DNA of 64,000 nucleotides from an uncultured Clostridium sp. (GTDB taxonomy: Bacteria > Bacillota > Clostridia > Lachnospirales > Lachnospiraceae), in assembly GCA_900549235.1 (NCBI GenBank), contig URNT01000005.1, positions 1-64,000 on the forward strand, written 5' to 3'. Below the pieces are notes generated by a model. That model did not search any database. It saw only the letters and a program-made list of their open reading frames with translations, and was not told the origin of the DNA. Each line of letters begins with the position of its first letter. Positions within the stretch are counted from its first letter, which is position 1. Positions 1 to 7,010 of this stretch are shown one piece after another. The translations under genes and the position numbers were made by a program.

Positions 1-63
<63 letters not shown>

Positions 64-141
64 TTCTTGGTTAAGACTACTTAGCTTGGCTAATATTCTT
101 TACCGTTTTACTTGGTTTTTGTTCTGAATTTTCTCAAATCC

Positions 142-162
142 AAAGGTCTAAACCAGACCTTT
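142..162 (-). other. Hairpin in the 16S leader
   Basis: AAAGGTCT (142-149) and AGACCTTT (155-162) form a perfect 8-bp stem with a 5-nt loop in the transcribed leader between rrn promoter P2 and the 16S gene. No long U-run follows on the minus strand, so it is unlikely to terminate. A role in pre-rRNA processing or antitermination is inference. The rest of the 64-245 leader is AT-rich and holds no gene. Confidence 0.5.
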
Positions 163-251
163 TGTTTTTAGAATGTTCAGGGTTTTACATACTGTTTAAT
201 CTTCAATTTTCAAGGTTCTCATCCATGCTGTCTCAGCAGCAACGGTTATTT

Positions 252-280
252 ATTATACTCAGTTGTTTCCAGTTTGTCAA
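252..280 (-). promoter_or_regulatory. rRNA operon promoter P2
   Basis: On the minus strand a perfect -35 TTGACA (280-275) is separated by exactly 17 bp from a perfect -10 TATAAT (257-252). The predicted transcript starts near 245 and runs into the 16S gene. A full consensus sigma-A promoter fits a stable-RNA operon. Confidence 0.9.
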
Positions 281-333
281 CAACTTTTTTAATATTTTTT
301 TCAAGTTCTTTTGGAACCTGGCCGCTTGTCTCA

Positions 334-374
334 AGCGCGAGGATTATAATATCAAACCTCGCGCTGAATGTCAA
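334..374 (-). promoter_or_regulatory. rRNA operon promoter P1 with inverted repeat around the -10
   Basis: The minus strand carries -35 TTGACA (374-369), 17 bp, then TATTAT (351-346); a shifted TATAAT (348-343) lies 20 bp from the -35. An inverted repeat AGCGCGAGG (334-342) / CCTCGCGCT (357-365) brackets the -10, which sits in its 14-nt loop. No U-run follows, so the hairpin does not look like a terminator for the kinase gene ending at 393. Together with P2 this is the usual tandem rrn promoter arrangement. The inverted repeat may be a protein-binding site, which is inference. Confidence 0.8.
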
Positions 375-392
375 TAACTTTTTTCAATTTTT

Positions 393-1925
393 TTAATTTT
401 CCGCGCTGCCATCCAAGGTGAACCAGAAAGCAACACCATTTTCACGATTTTCAACGCCACAGGCCTTATTATGGGAATCCATAATAGCTTTTACAATGGA
501 AAGGCCGATGCCGCTGCCTCCGTACTCCCTGGTTCTGGCTTTATCAACCTTATAAAATTTAGTCCAGAGCTTTCCTATATCCTCCTGAGGGATCTGGGCT
601 CCTGTATTAAATACGGTGACCTTCACCTCTTTGCCAAGCTGCTCTAAGGTAATCTGGATCCGTTTCTCTCCCTGGGCATGATTCATGGCATTGTTAAGGT
701 AATTGGTGATGACTTCTTCTATTTTAAATTCGTCTGCCCATACATAGACGGGGCCTGAAGGATCAAACTCCACTGTCACCTCTCTCTGCTGGATCAGGAT
801 GCTGACGGACGAGATTACACCCTGGATCAGGGTAACAATATCAAACTGTTCCATAACGGGCAGATCATTTCCAAACTCCAGGGCCGTAAGGGTCAGAAGC
901 TGTTTTACCATCCGGTTCATCTTCCCAGCCTCATCCATGATTACCTCGCAGTAGTAGTCCCTGCTTTCCGGATCCTCTGCCATGCCTTCTGTGAGTCCCT
1001 CCGCATAGCCCTGGATCAGAGCGATAGGAGTTTTCAGCTCGTGGGACACATTTGCGATAAAGTCCTTTCTGGTCTCATCGATGCGGATCTTTTCCTCAAT
1101 GTCCCGCTGAAGCTCATTGTTGGCTGTTTTCAGTTCGCTGATGCTTTCCTTCAGTCTGGCGGAAAGGGTGTTCATGCTCCGGCCCAGGACGCCGATCTCA
1201 TCTTCTGCATTCCCTGTATAGGCCGCCTCAAAATCCAGGTCCGACATACGGGCGGAAAGAGCCGCCAGAGACAGGATGGGGGAGGTAACCTTCTTTGTCA
1301 CAATGTACATGACCATCCCTCCTGCCGCGATTACTGCCAGGCCCACATAGGCCAGGAACCGGTTGGACAATTCTACACTGTCATGGATGCTCGCAATGGG
1401 CATGGACATAATAAACATGGTCCGGTTATCATCAAAAAATCCCCAATTCTGGAGGTAGAAGCTCTGAGACCGATCATCAAAGCGCTTCTCGATCTTGTAG
1501 TTCTCCTCCTCCCTCAGAGTCTCCGTATCAGTTCTTGTGATCCCCAGAATATACTGGTGCAGCTGTTCAGATAAAAATCTGGAATCCCAGTAATTAGGTA
1601 TGATCACATCATCATCCACGCTGTCCACAATGGTCAGGGTGACATTATACTTCTCCTTCAGGATGCGGATCAGCCTGGTTATATCATTTTGCTCCCCCTC
1701 CTCGGAAAACAGGCCTTCCAGTCCGCTGGACACGCTCTCTCCTGCCTCCCGCTTTTCCATCACATACTGATTCAGCTTCTGATAAGCCCGCTCCAGGACC
1801 TTCACCTTCTGACTGGTATAAAAGCCCTCCAGAAAGAAGCTGTTCACTGCCCAGAGCGTGATCAGAGCCACTGCCATCAGACTGGTGAAGATCATGGTGA
1901 ATTTGACTCGTATGGAATGCTTCAT
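393..1925 (-). CDS. Sensor histidine kinase, PhoR/WalK/ResE type
   Basis: Membrane two-component sensor of 510 aa. A first transmembrane helix lies at about residues 10-32, an extracytoplasmic sensor region at about 33-188, a second helix at about 189-210, HAMP at about 210-263, HisKA with SHELKTP (phospho-acceptor His295), and a HATPase domain ending in a GGSGIGLSIVKA G-box. It starts 4 bp inside the response regulator gene (ATGA overlap), so the two are translationally coupled. The direct TTCACA repeats ahead of the operon suggest a PhoPR-like system, but the signal cannot be read from sequence. The gene stops close to rrn promoter P1 and no terminator is visible between them. Confidence 0.92.
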   Translation of the reverse strand: MKHSIRVKFTMIFTSLMAVALITLWAVNSFFLEGFYTSQKVKVLERAYQKLNQYVMEKREAGESVSSGLEGLFSEEGEQNDITRLIRILKEKYNVTLTIVDSVDDDVIIPNYWDSRFLSEQLHQYILGITRTDTETLREEENYKIEKRFDDRSQSFYLQNWGFFDDNRTMFIMSMPIASIHDSVELSNRFLAYVGLAVIAAGGMVMYIVTKKVTSPILSLAALSARMSDLDFEAAYTGNAEDEIGVLGRSMNTLSARLKESISELKTANNELQRDIEEKIRIDETRKDFIANVSHELKTPIALIQGYAEGLTEGMAEDPESRDYYCEVIMDEAGKMNRMVKQLLTLTALEFGNDLPVMEQFDIVTLIQGVISSVSILIQQREVTVEFDPSGPVYVWADEFKIEEVITNYLNNAMNHAQGEKRIQITLEQLGKEVKVTVFNTGAQIPQEDIGKLWTKFYKVDKARTREYGGSGIGLSIVKAIMDSHNKACGVENRENGVAFWFTLDGSAEN

Positions 1926-2602
1926 CCCTCGCTCACCTCGAATTTGTAGCCCATTCCCCAGATGGTTTTGATATATTCACCCTTCTCTCCCATCTTGCTG
2001 CGGAGCTTTTTTACATGGGTGTCAATGGTTCTGGCGTCGCCGAAATAATCGTAATTCCATACATTATTAAGGATCTTTTCCCTGGAAAGAGCGATGCCCT
2101 GGTTCTCTACAAAGTAGCTTAGGAGTTCAAATTCCTTAAAGCTCAGCTCCACATCCTTTCCGTCGATGGTAACCTGATGGGCCGCCTTGTCGATGGAGAT
2201 TCCTCCTACGGAAATGGCCTCGGAGGCGGTTACATTGCTCCGGCGCAGGATCGCGTCTACCCTGGCTACCAGAATCTTGGGACTGAAGGGCTTTGAAATG
2301 TATTCGTCCACCCCCAGGGAAAAGCCCTGAAGCTCGTCCCTTTCTTCACTTCTGGCCGTAAGCATGATCACCGGCACCTGTGAATATTTCCGGATGGTCT
2401 TAAGCACCTCCCAGCCATCCATCTTAGGCATCATCACATCTAAGAGGATCAGAGCAATGTCCTTCTGGGCAAAAAACAGGTCCACTGCCTCCTCTCCGTC
2501 TGCGGCTTCAATCACGCTGAATCCTTTATTTACTAAAAAATCCTTTACCAGCTTTCTCATCCTGGCTTCATCATCTACTACTAATATTTTAAGACCATCC
2601 AT
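1922..2602 (-). CDS. OmpR/PhoP-family response regulator
   Basis: DNA-binding response regulator of 226 aa. The receiver domain (about 1-120) has the acidic pair DDE at 10-12, phosphorylation site Asp55 in LLDVMMPKMDG, and the conserved Lys in SKPFSP. A winged-helix OmpR C-terminal domain follows (about 130-223, ending GMGYKFE). It is first in an operon with the histidine kinase at 393-1925. Its promoter (TAAAAT at 2656-2651) is preceded by two TTCACA repeats 11 bp apart, the layout of PhoP-type boxes, so positive autoregulation is plausible. Calling it PhoP is not justified by sequence alone. Confidence 0.93.
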   Translation of the reverse strand: MDGLKILVVDDEARMRKLVKDFLVNKGFSVIEAADGEEAVDLFFAQKDIALILLDVMMPKMDGWEVLKTIRKYSQVPVIMLTARSEERDELQGFSLGVDEYISKPFSPKILVARVDAILRRSNVTASEAISVGGISIDKAAHQVTIDGKDVELSFKEFELLSYFVENQGIALSREKILNNVWNYDYFGDARTIDTHVKKLRSKMGEKGEYIKTIWGMGYKFEVSEG

Positions 2603-2650
2603 GGTTCCTTCCTCCGTATTTCCTGTGTATATTCTGCGCTTTGTGGTTTC

Positions 2651-2700
2651 ATTTTAGCAGATATTTATAGAGATTTCCATGTTTTCACACAAGTTTCACA
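2651..2700 (-). promoter_or_regulatory. Response-regulator promoter with PhoP-like direct repeats
   Basis: On minus, -10 TAAAAT (2656-2651) lies 17 bp from a weak -35 TGGAAA (2679-2674). Just upstream, on the plus strand, are TTCACA at 2684-2689 and 2695-2700, exactly 11 bp apart. PhoP of Bacillus binds TT(A/C/T)ACA hexamers with this period. The position next to the weak -35 suits an activator. Identity of the regulator is inferred. Confidence 0.55.
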
Positions 2701-2725
2701 AGTGGAAGGATTTTTCAAACAGTCT

Positions 2726-4006
2726 CTAATAAAGAGGATACATAAACTGGGCTGTCAGGGCGCAGGTGATGATGGCAAGGAGCATATAGGGCACTGTAAA
2801 TTTAAGCACCCTGACCGGATTGTAGCCGCCGGCCGCAAAGGCAACAGCCGCTTCACCAGAGCCGGAGGGGAACCCCAGCGCAAACATATTTGCAATGCCC
2901 ACGATCAGCACAGCACCTCTGGGATCCCAGTTTCCTGCCAGGCAGATGGAAGCAGCAATAGGAATCAGCACTGCTTCTGTGGCTGTGTTGGATAGGAAGG
3001 TGGTCATAATAATGGTGGCCGCGGAAAAGACGAACATGACCATCATAGAGCTGGGGTTCTCTCCCAGAATTGTTAATACCAGATTTCCAATGGCATTGCC
3101 TGCGCCGGATGAGCCAAGGGCGTCTGCCACTACCAGAACGCCTGCAATCATCCAGATCATGTCAACAGTCATGGCCCGGATCACTTCCTCCGGCTTCATG
3201 ATCTTTGCGTATAAAAGCGCCAGAACTCCTGCTCCGGGAGCCAGATACAGCATATTTCCAGTCCATTTATTTAAGATCATAAGGAGCATAACCACAGCGA
3301 ACACACCATAGATAAAATTTTCCTGGCCCTTTGACAGAGGGGCAGCTTTCTTTGATTCTTTTAAAGCATCTTTATCCACTCCCGATTCGTCCTTTGGCAT
3401 CAGCTTCCAGAAAAGCACGCAGTAGAGGCCGAGAACGATCATTGAGGGCAGTGCAAAAAAGAAGGGGTCCAGAAGCTTCAGCGCGTACTGGGCATCAGGG
3501 ATGATTCCTTCATAATAGCCGTTGATGGTGGCAAAGGTGGCGGCGCCCATACCGATAGGGAAACGGAATTTCCAGGCACAGAGCACTCCAAGAAGGGGAA
3601 GGAGGATCCTTTTTGCTGTTACATCACCAGTATTTCCAAGGGTCATCAGGAATACCACCATAATACTGATCACGGCTGTACTGGGGATCAGCTGGGCAAA
3701 TATAATTCCCACCAGATAAAACATCAGAATCAGGGCGATTCCATTTTTCCCCTTCATCCGTTCCATAGAGGCGCCGATGCGGGCCACCAGGCTGGTTTTT
3801 GTCAGGGCCGCGCTGAGGGCCAACATGGGGGCAATCAGCACTACAATCTTATTTCCAAAGCCGCTGAAGGCATTCTGCAGCGGCGTGATGCCGGCTGCCG
3901 CAAGAATGATACAGCAGGTCATGGTGGTAACACCAAAGGGCACTTTATGCCATACAAACATGGCCATCATAAAAATGGTAACCGCCAATACAATATATAT
4001 TTCCAT
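2726..4006 (-). CDS. SLC13/ArsB-type (ion transporter superfamily) permease
   Basis: Polytopic membrane protein of 426 aa with about 10-12 hydrophobic segments. It shows the repeated organisation of the divalent anion/Na+ symporter and ArsB/NhaD superfamily: an N-terminal VPFG segment, the central SGFGNKIVVLIAPML hairpin region, the QLIPSTAVISIM motif around residue 110, and a matching LSNTATEAVLIPIA segment near 340, typical of SNT-motif anion transporters. The likely substrate is an organic anion. It starts 15 bp after the metallo-hydrolase gene and has a good AGGAGG site, so the two form an operon. The linked hydrolase suggests uptake of its substrate or export of its product. The exact substrate is unknown. 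Confidence 0.82.
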   Translation of the reverse strand: MEIYIVLAVTIFMMAMFVWHKVPFGVTTMTCCIILAAAGITPLQNAFSGFGNKIVVLIAPMLALSAALTKTSLVARIGASMERMKGKNGIALILMFYLVGIIFAQLIPSTAVISIMVVFLMTLGNTGDVTAKRILLPLLGVLCAWKFRFPIGMGAATFATINGYYEGIIPDAQYALKLLDPFFFALPSMIVLGLYCVLFWKLMPKDESGVDKDALKESKKAAPLSKGQENFIYGVFAVVMLLMILNKWTGNMLYLAPGAGVLALLYAKIMKPEEVIRAMTVDMIWMIAGVLVVADALGSSGAGNAIGNLVLTILGENPSSMMVMFVFSAATIIMTTFLSNTATEAVLIPIAASICLAGNWDPRGAVLIVGIANMFALGFPSGSGEAAVAFAAGGYNPVRVLKFTVPYMLLAIITCALTAQFMYPLY

Positions 4007-4021
4007 TTCTGCTTCCTCCTG

Positions 4022-4858
4022 CTATTTCATAAGTGCCTGCACCTGGCGCGCCCGCTCCTCGATAAAGTCGGCCCAGACGGACGGATCCAGATAGGGCTGG
4101 TTTTCGTGGGTATAGCTTCCGGCCCGGTCTGTGATCTCGATCTGATTCGGATGGCTTGGCAGGGCAATGTCTACATGGATTTTTTTCACAGTCTCCTTAT
4201 CCGCCAGGAAGCGGTCTCTCAGCTCAGGAGTAAGGTAACGGCTGGTCTTATAGTAACCGTCGTTCATGGTATTGGCCCCTACGCCTCCATGCATCCCCAC
4301 TGTGTAGATCTCTCCATTTACCGGATTTTTCTCCTCCCAGAAAAAGCTGGTGCAGCCGGGTGTATGGCCGGGTGTCAGCAGGGTGCGCAGGCTGATATTT
4401 CCAAGGCGCAGGGGTTCCTGCTCTGAATAGAAATGATCCGGCTCAAAGGGCTGAGGATGGTCATCCTTATCAAGAATGATGGTCTCCTCGGGACAGGCCT
4501 TCATAAAAGCGGCGTCCTCCTTTGACATATAAATGGGAGCGCCGGTCAGCTCCTTTAAGGCTCTGGCTGCGCCGCAGTGGTCAAAATGGGCATGGCTTAT
4601 AAGGATCATTTTAATATCCTCCAGATGATAGCCCAGGCGGTAGATGGAGTCGATGAGCAGATACAGGCTTTCTGTAATGGCTGTATCAATCAGGATCAGC
4701 CCTTCTCCTGTATCGATCAGGTAACAGCCCACCCAGGTCTGACCTGATACATACCAGGTTTGGGGACTGACCTGGAAGGGACGGATGGCAAGCTCCCAGG
4801 GACGGTAAGCCAGGGTTGCTACTGGATCTTTTGTTGGAGGTGTGCATCGAAATGGCAT
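4022..4858 (-). CDS. Metallo-beta-lactamase-fold hydrolase, subclass B3-like
   Basis: Soluble MBL-fold enzyme of 278 aa. The full zinc set is present: SHAHFDH gives His89, His91, Asp93 and His94; TPGHTPGCTSF gives His165; PSHP gives His236. The order and TPGHTPGC spacing match subclass B3 beta-lactamases and related lactonases rather than glyoxalase II. No signal peptide is visible, which argues against a classical secreted beta-lactamase. It is the first gene of an operon with the SLC13-type permease and is transcribed away from a LysR gene at 5015, which probably controls it. The true substrate (lactone, ester, amide or beta-lactam) cannot be told from sequence. Confidence 0.85.
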   Translation of the reverse strand: MPFRCTPPTKDPVATLAYRPWELAIRPFQVSPQTWYVSGQTWVGCYLIDTGEGLILIDTAITESLYLLIDSIYRLGYHLEDIKMILISHAHFDHCGAARALKELTGAPIYMSKEDAAFMKACPEETIILDKDDHPQPFEPDHFYSEQEPLRLGNISLRTLLTPGHTPGCTSFFWEEKNPVNGEIYTVGMHGGVGANTMNDGYYKTSRYLTPELRDRFLADKETVKKIHVDIALPSHPNQIEITDRAGSYTHENQPYLDPSVWADFIEERARQVQALMK

Positions 4859-4904
4859 AAAATTTTCCTTCTTTCTTTGGGGTATTTGTTGTTTTGGATG
4901 TTTT

Positions 4905-4916
4905 CTTATCGATAAG
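4905..4916. promoter_or_regulatory. Palindromic candidate operator in the hydrolase/LysR intergenic region
   Basis: CTTATCGATAAG is a perfect 12-bp palindrome. It lies about 23 bp downstream of the hydrolase -10 and between the two divergent genes. It could be a regulator site for the adjacent LysR protein or another repressor. Function is inferred. Confidence 0.4.
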
Positions 4917-4938
4917 CTTGATTTTTTTGTATGATTTG

Positions 4939-4967
4939 ATTATAATCTTGATACTGGCTTATTACAA
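4939..4967 (-). promoter_or_regulatory. Promoter of the hydrolase-permease operon
   Basis: On minus: -35 TTGTAA (4967-4962), a 17-bp spacer, and a perfect -10 TATAAT (4944-4939). The leader to the start at 4858 is about 75 nt. The shared intergenic region suggests control by the divergent LysR protein. Confidence 0.75.
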
Positions 4968-5014
4968 CTTATAGGATTTTAGGTTATAACTTAGAAAGTT
5001 TAAGAGGTGTTTTT

Positions 5015-5932
5015 ATGGATCTTCATCAGATTGAAAATATAGTGGCTATCTGGCAGGAAGGGAGTATATCGGGAGCAGCAGAGAAGCTGTTTCTTACCCA
5101 GTCAGCTTTGAATCAGCAGCTGCTGAAGCTGGAGGCAGAGCTGGGACTGGCCTTATTTGAAAGGCGGAATCGGAAAATGATCCCTACACCGGCAGGGAAG
5201 GTGTATCTGGATACGGCAGGAAAGATGCTTGATATGAAGCGGAAAACCTATAAGATACTGCATGATATTTCAGATGAGGCGGCAGGGGAGATTGCGCTGG
5301 CGTATACGCCGGAAAGCGGCTCCCGGATGTTTTCCAAGGTCTATCCCCTATTCCGGAATATTTACCCGGATGTGACCTTCCGCATCCATGAAAGCCGGGT
5401 AAAGGAAATGGAAAAGCTGATCCTTCAAAAGGTGGTAACCTTCGCTTTTACGACCTATTATGAATTCAGCCGGAGGCCGGAGCTGGAATATATGGATATA
5501 AGCCCAGAATATATGGTCCTTGGCGTACCAATCAGCCATCCTCTGGCCAGGCTGGCCGGTGAAAACAGCTGGGAACGGCTGCCTGTTGCAGATCTTTCTC
5601 TGTTCCGCGAGGATTCTTTTGTCCTTTTAAGCCGCGAAACCCGGATGCGGGATATGATTGATCTGGCTTTTTCCCAGGCAGGCTTTTCTCCCAGGATTCT
5701 GTTTGAATCCATCAGCACCCACACAGCCGTAAGTATGGTAGAAGAACAGATTGCCCCCGCCCTTTTTCCTCAGTCCTATGCCAAACCCAGTGATACCATG
5801 GTTTTTTTTACCGTTCCCTCCAGACTCAAATGGATGCGCTGCGCCGCCTTTTTAAGGGATGCCTATCTGAGCCGGGCGGAAAAGTGCTTTATTGCCCTGG
5901 CCGCGGACCATATGCGGGGACAGCTGCCATAA
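5015..5932 (+). CDS. LysR-family transcriptional regulator
   Basis: Regulator of 305 aa. The N-terminal winged HTH (about 1-60) shows the LysR pattern: GSISGAAEKLFLTQSALNQQ, then LEAELGLALFERRNRKM. A periplasmic-binding-protein-like effector domain follows (about 90-295). The start is preceded by AAGAGGTG. It diverges from the metallo-hydrolase/permease operon, the usual arrangement for a LysR activator whose effector is the substrate of the neighbouring pathway. The gene ends in a strong bidirectional terminator. The effector is unknown. Confidence 0.93.
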   Translation: MDLHQIENIVAIWQEGSISGAAEKLFLTQSALNQQLLKLEAELGLALFERRNRKMIPTPAGKVYLDTAGKMLDMKRKTYKILHDISDEAAGEIALAYTPESGSRMFSKVYPLFRNIYPDVTFRIHESRVKEMEKLILQKVVTFAFTTYYEFSRRPELEYMDISPEYMVLGVPISHPLARLAGENSWERLPVADLSLFREDSFVLLSRETRMRDMIDLAFSQAGFSPRILFESISTHTAVSMVEEQIAPALFPQSYAKPSDTMVFFTVPSRLKWMRCAAFLRDAYLSRAEKCFIALAADHMRGQLP

Positions 5933-5933
5933 A

Positions 5934-5978
5934 AAACCGCTCCCATACAGCCTGATACACTGCTTTTGGGAGCGGTTT
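5934..5978. terminator. Bidirectional intrinsic terminator
   Basis: AAACCGCTCCCA (5934-5945) pairs perfectly with TGGGAGCGGTTT (5967-5978). Read on minus it ends in six T residues, serving the DUF1292 gene; read on plus it ends TTTATT, serving the LysR gene that stops at 5932. Confidence 0.9.
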
Positions 5979-5998
5979 ATTATATGCTTTTACTTATT

Positions 5999-6331
5999 TT
6001 ATTCTTCCTCATCCAGCTCATCTTCACCGATCAGCTCGTCATATTCCTGGGAATCAAGGAGCTCGTCGAAGGCGTCTGCTACGATCTCGTACTCGTCATC
6101 ATCTACGATGTTGTCCAGCTCAGGAGTTCCGTCCTCTGTCTCGCTGTAGCGGTACAGGAATACCTCTCCTTCTTCTGACTCTGCGCCTTCCATAGGGAGA
6201 AGGGCGATATATTCGCGTTCACCTGCTGTAAAGATGGTAAGGACCACGCACTCTACCTCGGAATCATCGTCCAGAGTCAGAGTGACGGTCATCTCCTGCT
6301 CTTCTTCGTTTAAGTTTTTCTCGTCTGCCAT
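5999..6331 (-). CDS. DUF1292 family protein
   Basis: Small, very acidic cytoplasmic protein of 110 aa. The beta-rich pattern (VTLTLDDDSEVECVVLTIF, then EREYIALLP and EVFLYRYSE) is that of DUF1292, a family widespread in Firmicutes with no established function. The C terminus is almost all Asp/Glu. The start at 6331 (MADEK) is chosen because GAGAGGA lies 7 nt upstream; an in-frame ATG at 6346 has no such site. It is transcribed alone from its own promoter (6396-6424) and ends in the 5934-5978 terminator. Confidence 0.85.
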   Translation of the reverse strand: MADEKNLNEEEQEMTVTLTLDDDSEVECVVLTIFTAGEREYIALLPMEGAESEEGEVFLYRYSETEDGTPELDNIVDDDEYEIVADAFDELLDSQEYDELIGEDELDEEE

Positions 6332-6395
6332 ATAATATCCTCTCAATTCTTTGATGATGGTAGCCTGTATGAGACAGGCTCCAGGCTATGTCTAC

Positions 6396-6424
6396 ACTGT
6401 AGCAGACTCTGCCAGAAATTGCAA
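6396..6424 (-). promoter_or_regulatory. Promoter of the DUF1292 gene
   Basis: Minus strand: -35 TTGCAA (6424-6419), 17 bp, -10 TACAGT (6401-6396). In the leader AGCCTG (6362-6367) and CAGGCT (6375-6380) can form a small hairpin upstream of the ribosome binding site. Confidence 0.6.
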
Positions 6425-6455
6425 GTAATATTTGCCCCTTAAGCAGGGCTTCCAT

Positions 6456-7010
6456 TTAGTATTCGATCCCTTTTCTTGCTCCAAGGCCATTTTCATAAGG
6501 GTGTCTTACGGCCTTCATCTCGGTTATATAATCTGCCTGGCTGCACAGGGCCTCTGAGGGGCTGCGGCCAGTAAGGATCACCTCCAGCCCCTCAGAACGG
6601 CCTTTTAAGCAGGCCAGAAGCCTATCCTCCGGGATAAAGCCGAGGCGGCAGGCTCCTATGGCTTCGTCCAGCACCAGAAGGCCCAGGGGGCCATTGTCCC
6701 CTGTCTGTGTTTTCACGGTGCGCTGCGCCTCTTGAAAGGCCAGTTCCAGCTGCTCTGTATAATAGGCGGCCGCCTCCTTTTTTTCCTCCTCATTAAGCGT
6801 CCAGGAAAAGCCAAAGGTTCTGGTGCAGGGAAGCACCCGGACCCCCGGAAGGAGAGAAAGAGATTTTATTTCTCCGGAGGAATCATGTTTCAGAAAACGG
6901 GCAATGGTGACGGGAAGCTCATTTCCGGCTGCCCTGAGGGCCGCCCCCAGAGCGGCTGTAGTTTTGCCTTTTCCGTCGCCGCAGTAAATGTGGATCCGTC
7001 CTTTTGTCAT
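6456..7010 (-). CDS. cobO: Cob(I)yrinic acid a,c-diamide adenosyltransferase (CobO/BtuR type)
   Basis: ATP:corrinoid adenosyltransferase of 184 aa that attaches the 5'-deoxyadenosyl ligand to cobalt in cobalamin synthesis or salvage. The N-terminal P-loop CGDGKGKTTAALGAALRAAG (residues 10-29) is diagnostic of the CobA/CobO/BtuR family, and LLVLDEAIGACRLG is the Walker B-like segment with the family's DE pair. The C-terminal TEMKAVRHPYENG is the usual ending motif. It starts with a 4-bp overlap (ATGA) with the upstream helicase gene, so it is the last gene of a gltX-helicase-cobO operon. No other cobalamin gene or B12 riboswitch is visible in the window. Confidence 0.94.
   Translation of the reverse strand: MTKGRIHIYCGDGKGKTTAALGAALRAAGNELPVTIARFLKHDSSGEIKSLSLLPGVRVLPCTRTFGFSWTLNEEEKKEAAAYYTEQLELAFQEAQRTVKTQTGDNGPLGLLVLDEAIGACRLGFIPEDRLLACLKGRSEGLEVILTGRSPSEALCSQADYITEMKAVRHPYENGLGARKGIEY

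Noticed and set aside
334..365. Hairpin as a terminator for the histidine kinase gene
   Set aside because: No U-run follows on the minus strand and the repeat brackets the P1 -10, so a promoter-linked role is more likely.
162..377. 71-aa plus-strand ORF in the rrn leader
   Set aside because: It lies over both rrn promoters and the 16S leader, has low-complexity Phe-rich composition and no ribosome binding site.
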